Assembly: GCA_012064385.1 (NCBI GenBank)
Contig: QRDG01000129.1
Coordinates: 1,089,380 to 1,153,379 of the forward strand
Direction of reading: 5' to 3'
DNA: 64,000 nucleotides
Source: Puccinellia tenuiflora
Lineage: Eukaryota; Streptophyta; Magnoliopsida; Poales; Poaceae
Shown: positions 1-10,460 of the stretch, piece after piece
Layout of the letters: every line of letters begins with the position of its first letter
Position numbering within the stretch: position 1 is the stretch's first letter
The notes under the pieces: model-generated
The model's input: the letters and a program-made list of their open reading frames with translations, nothing else
Database searches by the model: none
What the model was told of the DNA's origin: nothing
Made by a program: the position numbers and the translations under genes

Positions 1-893
1 GTATGAATAGGAAGTTTGGGGTAATTCTGCCAGAGAATGTTAAAACTAGAATGGTATGTTTAAATTCGGCACATTTTAGTTTATTCCGTTGGTTCAACTG
101 TTGCATTATCCTAGCCTTATAATAACACTAATGTCTAATTGTTGTTTTTCTCAGAACGTCCCATGCAGGGCTAGACGCGACTTCTTGGAGCATGTGCGCG
201 TTGCCATTACCGACCACAAGACATTTGAGGTCATCCTGGTCCAGATGACGGTGCCCACCCGGAAGTTCAGAATTCTGTGCACCAACACGATGAGCAAGAC
301 ATATTTCAGTGGCCCTCGTTGGACATAACTTGTTGTTCGGTACGGCATGCAACCTGGTGAGAGGTGCACCTTCTTTCTCGACCATGATACCGTCGAGATC
401 TACTTCTTGTGTAGGGCCATCGACGTGACCTGTACTTCTGAGTGTAAGGATCATGACCCTAGAAATGATCACAACTTCATACCTGATGAGGTGATCACTA
501 CCATAAATGACTAGCTAGGTAGTACTACTTAGGAATAAATTAACGTTTCTGTTCCTATGGATTTTGCTGTATCATGACCCTAGCTAGAGATGATCACGGC
601 TTAATGCTTTGTTAAGTGGCTTAACGTGTGTAGACATCAGCGTTGCTATTTCTATTAATGTTTCTGTTTCCATGTATTTTGCTGGTAATTAATAATTGTG
701 GTCTATTATTTTTTTAATTTCCGAAATATCATCACTTGCGTGTGCACTCTCGCCGGTAATACCAAAATAGCACTGACGTAGACGTATCACGCCGGTGATC
801 CGGAATAGCACTGGCATGACGTTACCGGCGTGCGCGTTAGTCGTCGGTGATCAAGAAAACGCCACGCTGATGATTAGTTGTTCCCTTGTAGTG
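1..893 (+). mobile_element. CACTA (En/Spm) transposon, terminal part; other end outside the window
   Basis: The segment ends at 893 in ...TTCCCTTGTAGTG, the reverse complement of a CACTACAAGGGAA terminus, which is the CACTA signature. Just inside the terminus are several short GC-rich subterminal repeats built around CGCCGGTGAT and ACGCCGGTAAT, each near the phrase ATAGCACTG (about 750-850), as expected for CACTA subterminal arrays. The left end lies before the window, so the target duplication cannot be tested. No transposase domain is recognisable in the visible part. Confidence 0.7.
154..512 (+). pseudogene. Broken terminal exon within the CACTA end, possible B3-like domain
   Basis: A good acceptor (pyrimidine tract ending TTTTTCTCAG at 153) opens a frame of about 119 codons ending in a stop at 510-512. 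The frame is broken by an in-frame TAA at 326-328; coding character resumes directly after it in the same frame, so this is an inactivating stop rather than a gene end. The product is basic then acidic, with alternating hydrophobic strands and a G-P-R-W motif. That is weakly reminiscent of plant B3 DNA-binding domains, but I do not firmly recognise it. It may be transposon-carried or captured host sequence. Upstream exons, if any, lie mostly outside the window. Confidence 0.4.
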
Positions 894-936
894 TGTATGT
901 GTGACCGATTGTGGAAGCGCTGCCGGATTGCAACGC

Positions 937-2394
937 TGATGTCTACACACGCTTTTATTTTTGTAGACAGTGTTGGGCCTCCAAGTGGAGAGGTTTGTAG
1001 AACAGCTGCAAGTTTCCCTTAAGTGAATCACCCAAGGTTTATCGAACTCAGTGAGTTAGAGGTCAAAGATATCCCTCTCAAGCAACCCTGTAATTAAGAT
1101 ACAAGAAGTCTCTTGTGTCCCCAACACACCTAATACACTTGTCAGATGTATAGGTGCACTAGTTCGGCGAAGAGATAGTGAAATGCAATTAATATGGATG
1201 ATTATAAGTGGTAATTGCAATCTGAAATAAAAATGGCAGCAAGCAAACATGCAGCAGAACTGAGAGTAAACGGTGTTTCAATGCTTGTAAATAAGGCCTA
1301 GGGATCATACTTTCACTAGTGGACACTCTCAACAATAATAATATAATTGAATACATAGATATTTCCTCTTCACTATGCTACCCCGAACTATCCTCCGGTT
1401 GGATAACGAACACCAATCCCATGTGTAGGGCTATAAAAGCACACCTTAAAGTCGCATTCCACATCTAGGGAACCCCACACTATCAACTTGACCACCCTAA
1501 GATAGTACTAGACAAATACCACAATTTCATAGAGACATCCAACACAAATAATAACTCATGATAAGTATTCCTATAATCTTTAGCCTAAGAGCCACACACG
1601 GTGTGCACACTGTCAACTTCGCACCATGGGACAAAGGTGACTCTGGAGATTACATTAATAAAACCACTTGAGTAGCATAATTCATAAAATAATGAAGAGT
1701 AACATCTATGGGTTCAACTAGATTACAAAGCTCATGATCACATAAAGATCACACCATGAGAGAGAGATAAACCACATAGCTACCGGCATGAGCCCTCAGC
1801 CCCGAGGGAGAGTACTCCCTCTTCATCATGGAGACGGTGGAGATGTCGTTGGGGGAGATGGAGACCACCCCGGCAGCGCCCCGCCGGAGTTTTTCCCCTC
1901 CAATCTGCAGCTTCAGGTCTCTGTTTTGTGGTTTCTGTGTTTCGGCGGCGCTCCCCTCTGGAAAACGTCGGGGGACTATTTTTATAGTAGGTTTTAGGTC
2001 AAGACGAAGCTTCGGGAAGAAAGATCAACGGAAACGGAGCCACGAGGGCCAAGTTGGTGGGCCCCATGCGGCCAAGGAATCTGGCCGCGTGGGCCCCCCT
2101 CTTTTGGCCTTCGGGCTTCCACTTTTTCACGTCCTTCGCTCCTACGCTTTTTTCCTTCCAAAAACTGATGCTCGTAAATTTTCAGGTCATTTGGACGTTG
2201 TTTGGGTCCCTGAAACATCAAAATATAGAAAATAGGGTTTTCTGCCAGTGCAGGGTTAATTTCAGAAAAATAGAAAAACTGTGAAATCTTCCCAAAATCA
2301 TTATAAAACAATGATATAACCCTTATATGATGCAAATGTGATTGAAATATGAGTAATATAATGCAAAGTTCATGTATGCATTTTACATGCATCA
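937..2394 (-). repeat. 3' LTR of element A
   Basis: This 1458-bp copy matches 8774-10233 along its full length with scattered substitutions. It is bounded by TG...CA when read on the minus strand. It holds the sequence GGGCCTCCAAGTG near its minus-strand 3' end, typical of this Triticeae group. Confidence 0.9.
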
Positions 2395-2413
2395 ACATCC
2401 CCAAGCTTAACCT
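2395..2413 (-). other. Polypurine tract of element A
   Basis: Read on the minus strand this is TTAAGCTTGGGGATGTT directly before the 3' LTR start TGATGC. Just upstream is CTCGAGGACGAG, whose CTCG/CGAG arms could pair. The same arrangement occurs before the 3' LTR of element G. Confidence 0.75.
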
Positions 2414-4700
2414 ATACTCGTCCTCGAGTATAAAGGTGATAAAACCAACATGGACTTTGCATTTTAAAACTAACAATGGATATCAAAGATGATTACTATT
2501 GCTACATAAAGTCAAATGATTCATTCTTTAAAGGAATAGCAATATGCAAGATAGATTATAAAGTGATATCAAATATTCAATGCAAGGATGTTCAATGATA
2601 ATTCACAAAGTGTAACATAGAAGAAAGTACTATTGACCAAATGTATGCATAATAAAAAGTAAAAAGATACTATAATGGTCATAGAGTACTCTTATAAAAC
2701 TGAATGTAAAAGGTGGACACTTTGGATAGATAGATATATAAATGAGTAGAGGTAAAAACATGAATAAGTTTCATCTAACTTCCAAATACTTCTACTTAAG
2801 TTAATGTTTGCAATGTGGTATTGGTGTCAAGCTCTCATTACCCCTTATCATAACATCTTGAATGGTTAAAGTTTAAAGTGAAAGCAAATATGAGTAGTGT
2901 GCTTGACAAAGCAATGGTTGAAAGTTTCATGCCCCTTGAATATGAGTACCTACACCATGGTGTTACTCAATTTGGGATACAAAGCAAGTTCAAGTAAAAG
3001 TCATTGTAAAAAATAGCGTCATCAAGAGTGTCAACTGGGGTACCTCTTGTCCCAGGACATGGAACAAGCCCATGTCAAAATGACAAGACAAACAAACATA
3101 AGGAACAATCTCAACACCCTTTTTATTTACTATTGGTATAGCTTTTTATTGTGAGGTGTATCACTGAAGGTTCACATAGCATGTAAGTAAATTTCCACCA
3201 TGACAGCATGGCTTAGATTGGCAGCCCAGGTATCTCTCTAGCCATTTATACAACTACTTAAACCTACTAAATTTCCACATTTATTTGGCACCATGATAAG
3301 CATCCATAAACAAAAGTACATGATATCAACTAGATATAATTTAGTGCAATGTTGAAAGCTTGCCATGTGACAGCACATTTGTGCTAACTAGCAACCAAGA
3401 CTCTTGTCAAATTCACAACTTCATAGTTTTAATCACAATGGTTCATGTTTATTAAGTGCAATAGTAAGGTGTGAGAGCTATTTGACCAAATTTTCCCATA
3501 ACAATCAATAACATAAACATTTTAATTCAGAGGTATAGATAACACGAAGTATAATGATAAACATACTCGGAATAGCATAAGGCTAATAGGTAGATATGGT
3601 GGACTCACTGGAAAAACTTTGGTTGAAGGTGTTGGAAAACAAGTTTTTATTTGTTGGAACTTTTGGGCTAGCAAAAGGGAGAAAGTTGACCGTCTAAATG
3701 AATGCACAAGTGTCCATAGAACTAACCAATCCATGTTAAACAAAGTAAAGTAACATTCAGCATCAAAACATGAATAAGAGATAGCTCTTGATAAAACACT
3801 TGCAAATTAATACTCATTAAAAAGCACATGAATTATGCAACTATATGTATCTTTTTAAATCAACTCAAACATCCCTTTCCCAATATTATTATAGCATCCA
3901 ACTTAATTAAACCCAAACTTCCAGTAGCTCTCTCATATAAAAATGATAGTGGTGGTCTCAAAACAAAAATCAAACCAAAATAAAAAGCAAATAAAAAATG
4001 CTCCAAGTTTATGCGATAAAGTGCATTGATCGAAAAACAGAAGTTAGACGTGTGCAAACCGAGAGTGTGTCGGTCTAGTGGGGTTATATTCACATCCCCA
4101 AGCTTATGGTCTTCACCATCCTTGGATAGCTCTTGGTGCATCTCCTCTAATCCCTGTGAAAAAAACTTCAAAACACTGTTTCTCCCATTTCTTTTCTGTG
4201 GGGTGACATTAGTAGTGATAGACAAATGAATTACTTGCTGCATAGAATCCTTAGAAAAAATTCATATTAATGTCCAGAAAGTGTATAATGTTTTATGCCT
4301 ACTTATAAACTCAATTGGATCAAAAAGATTCAAGTTAAAAGTTCAAAGAATGAATCAAACAAAATGGGACAGAATCTGTCAAGAAAATTAGCAGCAGCGA
4401 AACGCATTTTTCTACCTGACTTAAACATGTCTAAAAATTCTGAAAACATTCAGACATACAGAGGATGAAAAGTTGCAGTTACAGTAAAAAAATTCAGCTC
4501 ATTCGGAGTTACATAATAGGAATGAAAAATCAAACCATGCACAGATTCGTGCTGGAATAAAATCTCCGAATGCAAATAGCAACTTTTTCAAACCAAAATA
4601 GGTAAACTTGGCACTTTATTAAAAACTTTCCAGAAACAAAACTAAAAACTAGGTCTCTTGTTACAGCAAGAGGACACAAAGAAAATCAAAGATAGAAACA
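2414..4700 (-). other. Non-coding 3' region of element A
   Basis: AT-rich sequence between the gag-like frame and the polypurine tract. Short frames are present but none carries a recognisable domain. It includes another AAGCTTGGGGATG motif on the minus strand near 4094-4110. This is the expected position of the untranslated tail in this class of elements. Confidence 0.6.
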
Positions 4701-4763
4701 ACCGGGTTGCCTCCCGTAAAGCACTTTCTTTATAGCCATATAGCTAGGCATGATAATTTTGAT

Positions 4764-4804
4764 GATGCTCTCATATGTATAAGAGTTGAATATGAAAGAG
4801 CATC
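4764..4804 (-). promoter_or_regulatory. Conserved post-stop hairpin of element A
   Basis: Arms 4764-4771 and 4797-4804 form a perfect 8-bp stem (GATGCTCT with AGAGCATC) just after the stop codon of the gag-like frame. The surrounding 110 bp align with the same position in element G (54769-54886), where the stem is 54781-54788 with 54816-54823. A GGGAGGCAACCC motif follows in both. The function is unknown; an RNA structure for translation, export or packaging is inference. Confidence 0.5.
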
Positions 4805-4816
4805 AAGAAGCAAATA

Positions 4817-7800
4817 TCAAACACACTTAAATCTAACCCACTTCCTATGCAAAGGAAACTTGTAAGAAAATAAATCAATAAAGCACAAAGTGACTAGCAT
4901 AGGAAGGCAAAACAAGTGGAACTTCAAAAGTTTCAACATAAAGAGAGAAGACTTAATATTATTGAGATATATGAAGTCATGTCTCCTTCTCTCATAAAAA
5001 CTTTCAGTAGCATCATTGATAAAACCCACAATATAACTATCACATGAAACATTCTTACCATGATCCATATGCATAAGAGTATCAATATTTTCCACATAAG
5101 CAAAGTTCTTCTTATTAATAACAATGGGAGTAGGATCATCATAAATAACTCGAAGATGATAGACAAGTTGTATATTAGAGGAATGGTCTTGGTCAATCCT
5201 TCTATAATTATGACAAGTTTCATGAGGATGAATGTAATTATAGCCTATGTCATAGTATTCTTTATAATTATCAAGGATTGGAGGCATAGTATCATCATAA
5301 GCAATGGAATAGTTATCTTCCAAAGTGCGTTCATTTGTAAACATATCATCATCATTTTCAGAATTGGTACTAAAAAGATTTTCAATATCAAAAGTAGTGT
5401 GTTTTTCCCAATCATGATCACTACTATAAGTAACAGGCATAGGATCATCATCGAATTCAGACTCATCAGCAGCAACTATAATAGGAGCAACATGCTTAGG
5501 GGAAGATACCATTTCCTCTCTCCTTTTACTCCTCCTCTCCTTCTTCTTCTTTCCCTCCTTAGGGCTCATTTGGTTGCACGGGATCCGCCCGGGATCCCCG
5601 TCCTTTCCCTGGGTGCGAAGCCCACGTGGAAATTTCAACCCGGTTTTTTCAGCGGCACATTTGGTGGTATCATGGAAGGGAATTTCTTGCCCGATCCGCG
5701 TGATTTCCCCGGGCCGCTCTCCCCCACCTCCAACCATCGGGAAAATCTCCCCTTCTCTCTCGCGAGCTCTGTCGTCTCGTCGTCCTCCGCCTCCTCTGTT
5801 CGTCCACCTCCACCCTCCGCCTCCCCGTGCTCCGCCTCTTCCCCGCGACCTCAGCCATCTCGGAGATTAGTCTTCATCGCGACCTCCTCCGCTCTGCCCT
5901 GCAACCTCCGCCCCCCTCCGGCGCTACCAGCTGCACATGTCTCCTACGAACTCCTCCACAAGGAGCGATGCATGCAGCGTCACCGTAGCCGCTTCATCTT
6001 CTCCCTCGCTCAAGAAGCGACGCCTCGGGCGTCGATCTCCATCTGGCGACCTACTCCATCTCTCTCCGGATCTACGCGTGTCCCAGCCATCGTCGAGCAG
6101 ATCCGGTGCCTTCTCGCCATGGAGTCAGTTCCATCTCTCTCTCTTATCTTCTCACTGTATTTCTTGGTTCCTCGCGGTCTTGTGGATCTGCTTCTATGCA
6201 ATTGTGTCAAGTAAAGAAAAGAGGAAAGAAGCCCCTGAGGTGCGCCATTGTATTGACATGAGAAAACCTGACGGTAGTAGTTGCTTCACTAGTTGTGGAT
6301 AGGGTGGACTCAGATCTTCTGCTCGTGGTGGACTGCATTGTTGTTCGAATTTTCTAGCAAGTGATCTGATGTGTTGGTTTCATCATCCCTAGGATTAATG
6401 TCCAAGATTATGTGAAAATTAGTGGTGGTTAAATGAGTGTAGATGTAGCGGCAATCTGTGCATAGGCAACAGTTCACCAGTTCATTCTTAGTCATGAATC
6501 AGGGAGGGTGTCATCCTGTTTACTTCATAGTTGCGCAGATACATAGATTATTGTCTCATGCTTCTCTAACAATATAAGCTTGGCATTTTTAGTTTTGTAC
6601 ACAGTTACGAGATAGTTTATTGTATAATTTTATCATTTTCATAACTCTGATTTAATTAGGTCCCATGAAGCTACAGATTGGTGCAAATTTGGCTGTGCTT
6701 CACTCTGTTATTAGTATCAGATAATTAGTATATACTTTCTCAAAAAAAAATCAATTATATTTGCAAAATATGTATATATCAGTTTTCCTGATCATTTTGT
6801 GCCTGGAGCTTCTTCCGCTCCCCTTGCTACCAAATGGCCACAGGGAATGGGCAAATTTTCCCCCGTGAGGGAGGGGATCTCATGTGTCGTTGAAAATTCC
6901 CCATGGGCTGATTCTACCCTGGGTATTTTACCCCCTGCGACCAAACGAGCCCTTAGGAGGGAGATGCTTGAAAAGAGGCTTCTCCACATACCCTGGTTTA
7001 TTGTTAGAAACAATAGAAGAAACTCGGGAGGATTCCTCCTTTCCATTAATAAGAGTAAAACAAACATTAGTCCTTTCATATTTTGGTAAAGCCATTCCAT
7101 CTTTTATAATCTTTTGTATGTAAGTGTTGGCATGGCAATTATTAACACAATAGAGATAACATCCATGCAACACGCTATTCATATCAAAAGTACTCATATC
7201 TAACGAAGAAGTTTTTCTTGATAACTCTTCACATCCCAAAAATAATGTAAGTTCATCATGCTGATTAGGAGTGATCATGTTATCACAAAAGTCTCTCGCA
7301 ACACTCATATTAGAACCTGAGCATTGGAATTTGAAATGACCCTCTTCACTGCAAAGTTCACAAATAAAAGGATAGAGGGCACAAACTTTTTCAGCAAGAT
7401 CACTTAGAGCTCTGTACCATGTTGTACTTTTTTCATTCCTATGATGAATACAATATTCCTCTTCGATTTTATTCTTTTCACAAGGTCTAAGTGCTCCACA
7501 AAAATTAACATGCTTATAAGAAATAGTATTTTCAGATGTTCGAGCATGTTTATTGCAATCATTAGTAACAATTTTGGTTTCCAAGCAAGTGTCTTTAAAA
7601 GGTTCATGATACATGTCCCAATTCTCTTTAGGAATATTAATATGAGAAGCAAAGGTTTTACAGCAATCAACAATAAGTTGAGAATCGAGACCAACTTTAT
7701 TACTAAGCCCATGAAAACTAGAAGTTTCAGCAAAAGACTTAATGCAATCATACTCATAGTTTATACCTGATTCTTTACCTTTGTCGTTCTCCCAATCTTC

Positions 7801-8664
7801 AGTATTGCGTTGAATTGTTTCAAGAAGATCCCATTTAGCTTCAACCTTCTTGCTTGTGAAAGAACCCTCTGAACAGGCATCTAGATAATCCTTGTAATGA
7901 CCTGAAAGCCTTGCATAAAAATTAGTAACAATTATTTCCTCAGGAAGCTCATGGTTAGGACATTTGAGTATTAATGTTTTCAGTCTTCCCTAAGCTTGAG
8001 CAATGCTTTCTCTATCATGAGGATAAAAATTGAAAATGTAACTCCTAGCTAGATGCACTTCATGAAGAGGATAAAATTTAGAGTAAAAGAGAGATTCAAG
8101 CTGTTTCCAATTCGAAGGACGATCATCCAACATCCTATACCACTTCTTTGCTTTGTCCTTAAGTGAAAATGGAAATAATTTCCTCATGACATCTTCTCTT
8201 GATAAACCTGCAGCCTTAAACAACTCACAAAGTTCTGTAAGTTTCAACAAGTGATCATGTGGATGGACTGTTCCATCCCCTGCATAACGTTCATTCATAA
8301 CCATTTCAACAATTTCCATAGGTATTTCAAAAGGAATACTTTCAGTAGGTGGATTTAGAACATCACAAGCATCATTAGAATTATCACACATGGGAGACAA
8401 AGCATTATCAAAGCAAATTTTCTCCTTCAAAGATGGGGAACTAAAAAGATCATTTTCATATAAACTAGCTTCCCCAAGCTTAGACTTTTCCATAGCATTA
8501 GGAATAATGGTGTTCAAAGAATTCATGCTAATAGCATTGCTATCAATATTATGCAAACAAACTCCCATTGTTTTTTTAAATTTCTCTTCAAAAGCATCAT
8601 GTCCTAATTCAATATAAATTTCATAAAGATCATAAAGATCTCTAATTTTTTTGTTATTTTCCAT
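4817..8664 (-). pseudogene. Gag-like polyprotein of element A, interrupted by a stop and by a transposon
   Basis: The ATG is at 8664. Leaving out the nested Harbinger element and one TTA copy, the frame is continuous over about 817 codons to a stop at 4817, except for one in-frame TAG at 7990-7992 (codon 225), probably a former Trp TGG. Order: an N-terminal region; a Retrotrans_gag-type capsid domain from about residue 110 to past the stop (it contains the KAKKWYRML motif); a CCHC zinc knuckle C-x2-C-x4-H-x4-C at 7321-7362; a Lys/Arg-rich then Asp/Glu-rich linker; and a hydrophobic segment ending HRKWVRFKCV. No enzymatic domain follows. The C-terminal module recurs in element G. The role is inferred as particle formation. 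Confidence 0.8.
5562..6952 (+). mobile_element. Harbinger-type non-autonomous element nested in gag of element A
   Basis: Imperfect terminal inverted repeats GGGCTCATTTGGTTGCA and TGCGACCAAACGAGCCC flank 1391 bp. A perfect TTA target duplication lies at 5559-5561 and 6953-6955, diagnostic of PIF/Harbinger. Excising the element and one TTA restores the host gag frame. The interior has a strikingly GC- and CT-rich stretch (about 5740-6130) unlike the surrounding retroelement. It resembles a grass 5' UTR and first exon, including an ATG at 5937 opening a Ser-rich frame with a KKRR patch. No transposase is seen. The strand is arbitrary. Confidence 0.85.
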
Positions 8665-8745
8665 TAATCCTAACTAGTAAAATAAAAACAAGAAACAAAA
8701 AGATATAACTGCAGGATCTAAAGGAGATACCTTCCAGCACTTACC

Positions 8746-8763
8746 TCCCCGGCAACGGCGCCA
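8746..8763 (-). other. Primer binding site of element A (tRNA-Asp type)
   Basis: The minus strand reads TGGCGCCGTTGCCGGGGA, ten bases after the 5' LTR end. It is complementary to the 3' end of plant tRNA-Asp(GUC) including CCA, from memory of that tRNA. Confidence 0.75.
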
Positions 8764-8773
8764 GAAAATAGCT

Positions 8774-10233
8774 TGATGTCTACACACGCTTTTATTCTTG
8801 TAGACAGTGTTGGGCCTCCAAGTGCAGAGGTTTGTAGAACAGCAGCAAGTTTCCCTTAAGTGAATCACCCAAGGTTTATTGAACTCAGGGAGGTAGAGGT
8901 CAAAGATATCCCTCTCAAGCAACCCTGCAATTAAGATACAAGAAGTCTCTTGTGTCCCCAACACACCTAATACACTTGTCAGATGTATAGGTGCACTAGT
9001 TCGACGAAGAGATAGTGAAATGCAAGTAATATGGATGATTATAAGTGGTAATTGCAATCTGAAATAAAAATGGCAGCAAGCAAACATGCAGCAGAACTGA
9101 GAGTAAACGGTGTTTCAATGCTTGGAAATAAGGCCTAGGGATCATACTTTCACTAGTGGACACTCTCAACAATAATAATATAATTGAATACATAGATATT
9201 TCCTCTTCACTATGCTACCCCGAACTATCATCCGGTTGGATAACGAACACCAATCCATTGTGTAGGGCTATAAAAGCACACCTTAAAGTCGCATTCCACA
9301 TCTAGGGAACCCCACACTGTCAACTTGAGCGCCCTAAGATAGTACTAGACAAACACCACAATTTCATAGAGACATCCAACACAAATAATAACTCATGATA
9401 AGTATTCCTATAATCTTTAGCCTAAGAGCCACACACGGTGTGCACACTGTCAACTTCGCACCATGGGACAAAGGTGACTCCGGAGATTACATTAATAAAA
9501 CCACTTGAGTAGCATAATTCATAAGATAATGAAGAGTAACATCAATGGATTCAACTAGATTACAAAGCTCATGATCACATAAAGATCACACCATGGGAGA
9601 GAGAGATAAACCACATAGCTACCGGCATGAGCCCTCAGCCCCGAGGGAGACTACTCCCTCTTCATCATGGAGACGGTGGAGATGTCATTGGGGGAGATGG
9701 AGACCACCCCGGCAGCGCCCCGCCGGAGTTTCCCCCCTCCAATCTGCAGCTTCAGGTCTCTGTTTCGTGGTTTCTGTGTTTCGGCGGCGCTCCCCTCTGG
9801 AAAACGCCGGGGGAATATTTTTATACTCGGTTTTAGGTCAAGACGAAGCTTCGGGAAGAAAGATCGACGGAAACGGAGCCACAAGGGCCAAGTTGGTGGG
9901 CCCCACGCGGCCATGGAATCTGGCCACGTGGGCCCCCCTCTTTTGGCCTTCGGGGTTCCACTTTTTCGCGTCCTTCGCTCCTACGCTTTGTTCCTTCCAA
10001 AAACTGATGCTCGTAAATTTTCAGGTCATTTGGACGTCGTTTGGGTCCCTGAAACATCAAAATATAGAAAATAGGGTTTTCTGCCAGTGCAGGGTTAATT
10101 CCAGAAAAATAGAAAAACTGTGAAATCTTCCCAAAATCATTATAAAACAATGATATAACCCTTATATGATGCAAATATGATTGAAATATGAGTAATATAA
10201 TGCAAAGTTCATGTATGCATTTTACATGCATCA
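8774..10233 (-). repeat. 5' LTR of element A
   Basis: A 1460-bp copy matching 937-2394 with small differences. It lies upstream of the primer binding site in minus-strand orientation and should contain the element's promoter; I do not assign a TATA box. Confidence 0.9.
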
Positions 10234-10460
10234 AACACTCATCTTCACGATCTTCAGATCGGTAAGTGATCATCTACATCATCCACGATGCGCCACCACG
10301 GGCACGCAGCCCGTTGCTTCTTGTTGCCCTTTGCTTGCATCTTCTAGATTAGTTCTCTTAGAACTTCTTGTTGCCCGTTGCTTGCATCTTCTAGATTAGA
10401 TCTTGGTACCTTGGTTGTTCTTACCGTAGGAATTTTTTTGTTTTCTATGCTAGGAACCCA
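10234..10460 (-). repeat. Copia LTR-like remnant
   Basis: On the minus strand this begins TGGGTTCCTAGCATAG followed by AAAACAAAAAAATTCCTAC. That resembles the start of BARE/Angela-type LTRs, though diverged. No partner LTR or TSD was found. It contains a 36-bp direct repeat. Confidence 0.35.
10317..10399. repeat. 36-bp direct repeat pair
   Basis: Copies at 10317-10352 and 10364-10399 differ at one base and are offset by 47 bp. They contain TTGCTTGCATCTTCTAGA. Probably a local duplication inside an old LTR. Confidence 0.8.

Larger units (their letters stand above)
937..10233 (-). mobile_element. Element A: non-autonomous Gypsy-type LTR retrotransposon (Sabrina/WHAM-like)
   Basis: Two near-identical LTRs of about 1.46 kb flank the element. 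On the minus strand each starts TGATGCATG and ends GTAGACATCA. The flanks are AACGC (932-936) and AACAC (10234-10238), a 5-bp target duplication with one mismatch. A primer binding site sits at 8746-8763 and a polypurine tract at 2395-2413. The interior holds one long gag-like frame (minus strand) and about 2.3 kb without coding signal. I see no protease, reverse transcriptase, RNase H or integrase motifs, so the element must have depended on enzymes from elsewhere. A Harbinger element at 5562-6952 is nested inside. The family name is from memory. Confidence 0.88.

Noticed and set aside
5060..6214. A 384-codon plus-strand frame
   Set aside because: It crosses the boundary between retroelement sequence and the Harbinger insertion and is opposite to the gag-like frame. 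It is an open frame by chance and composition.
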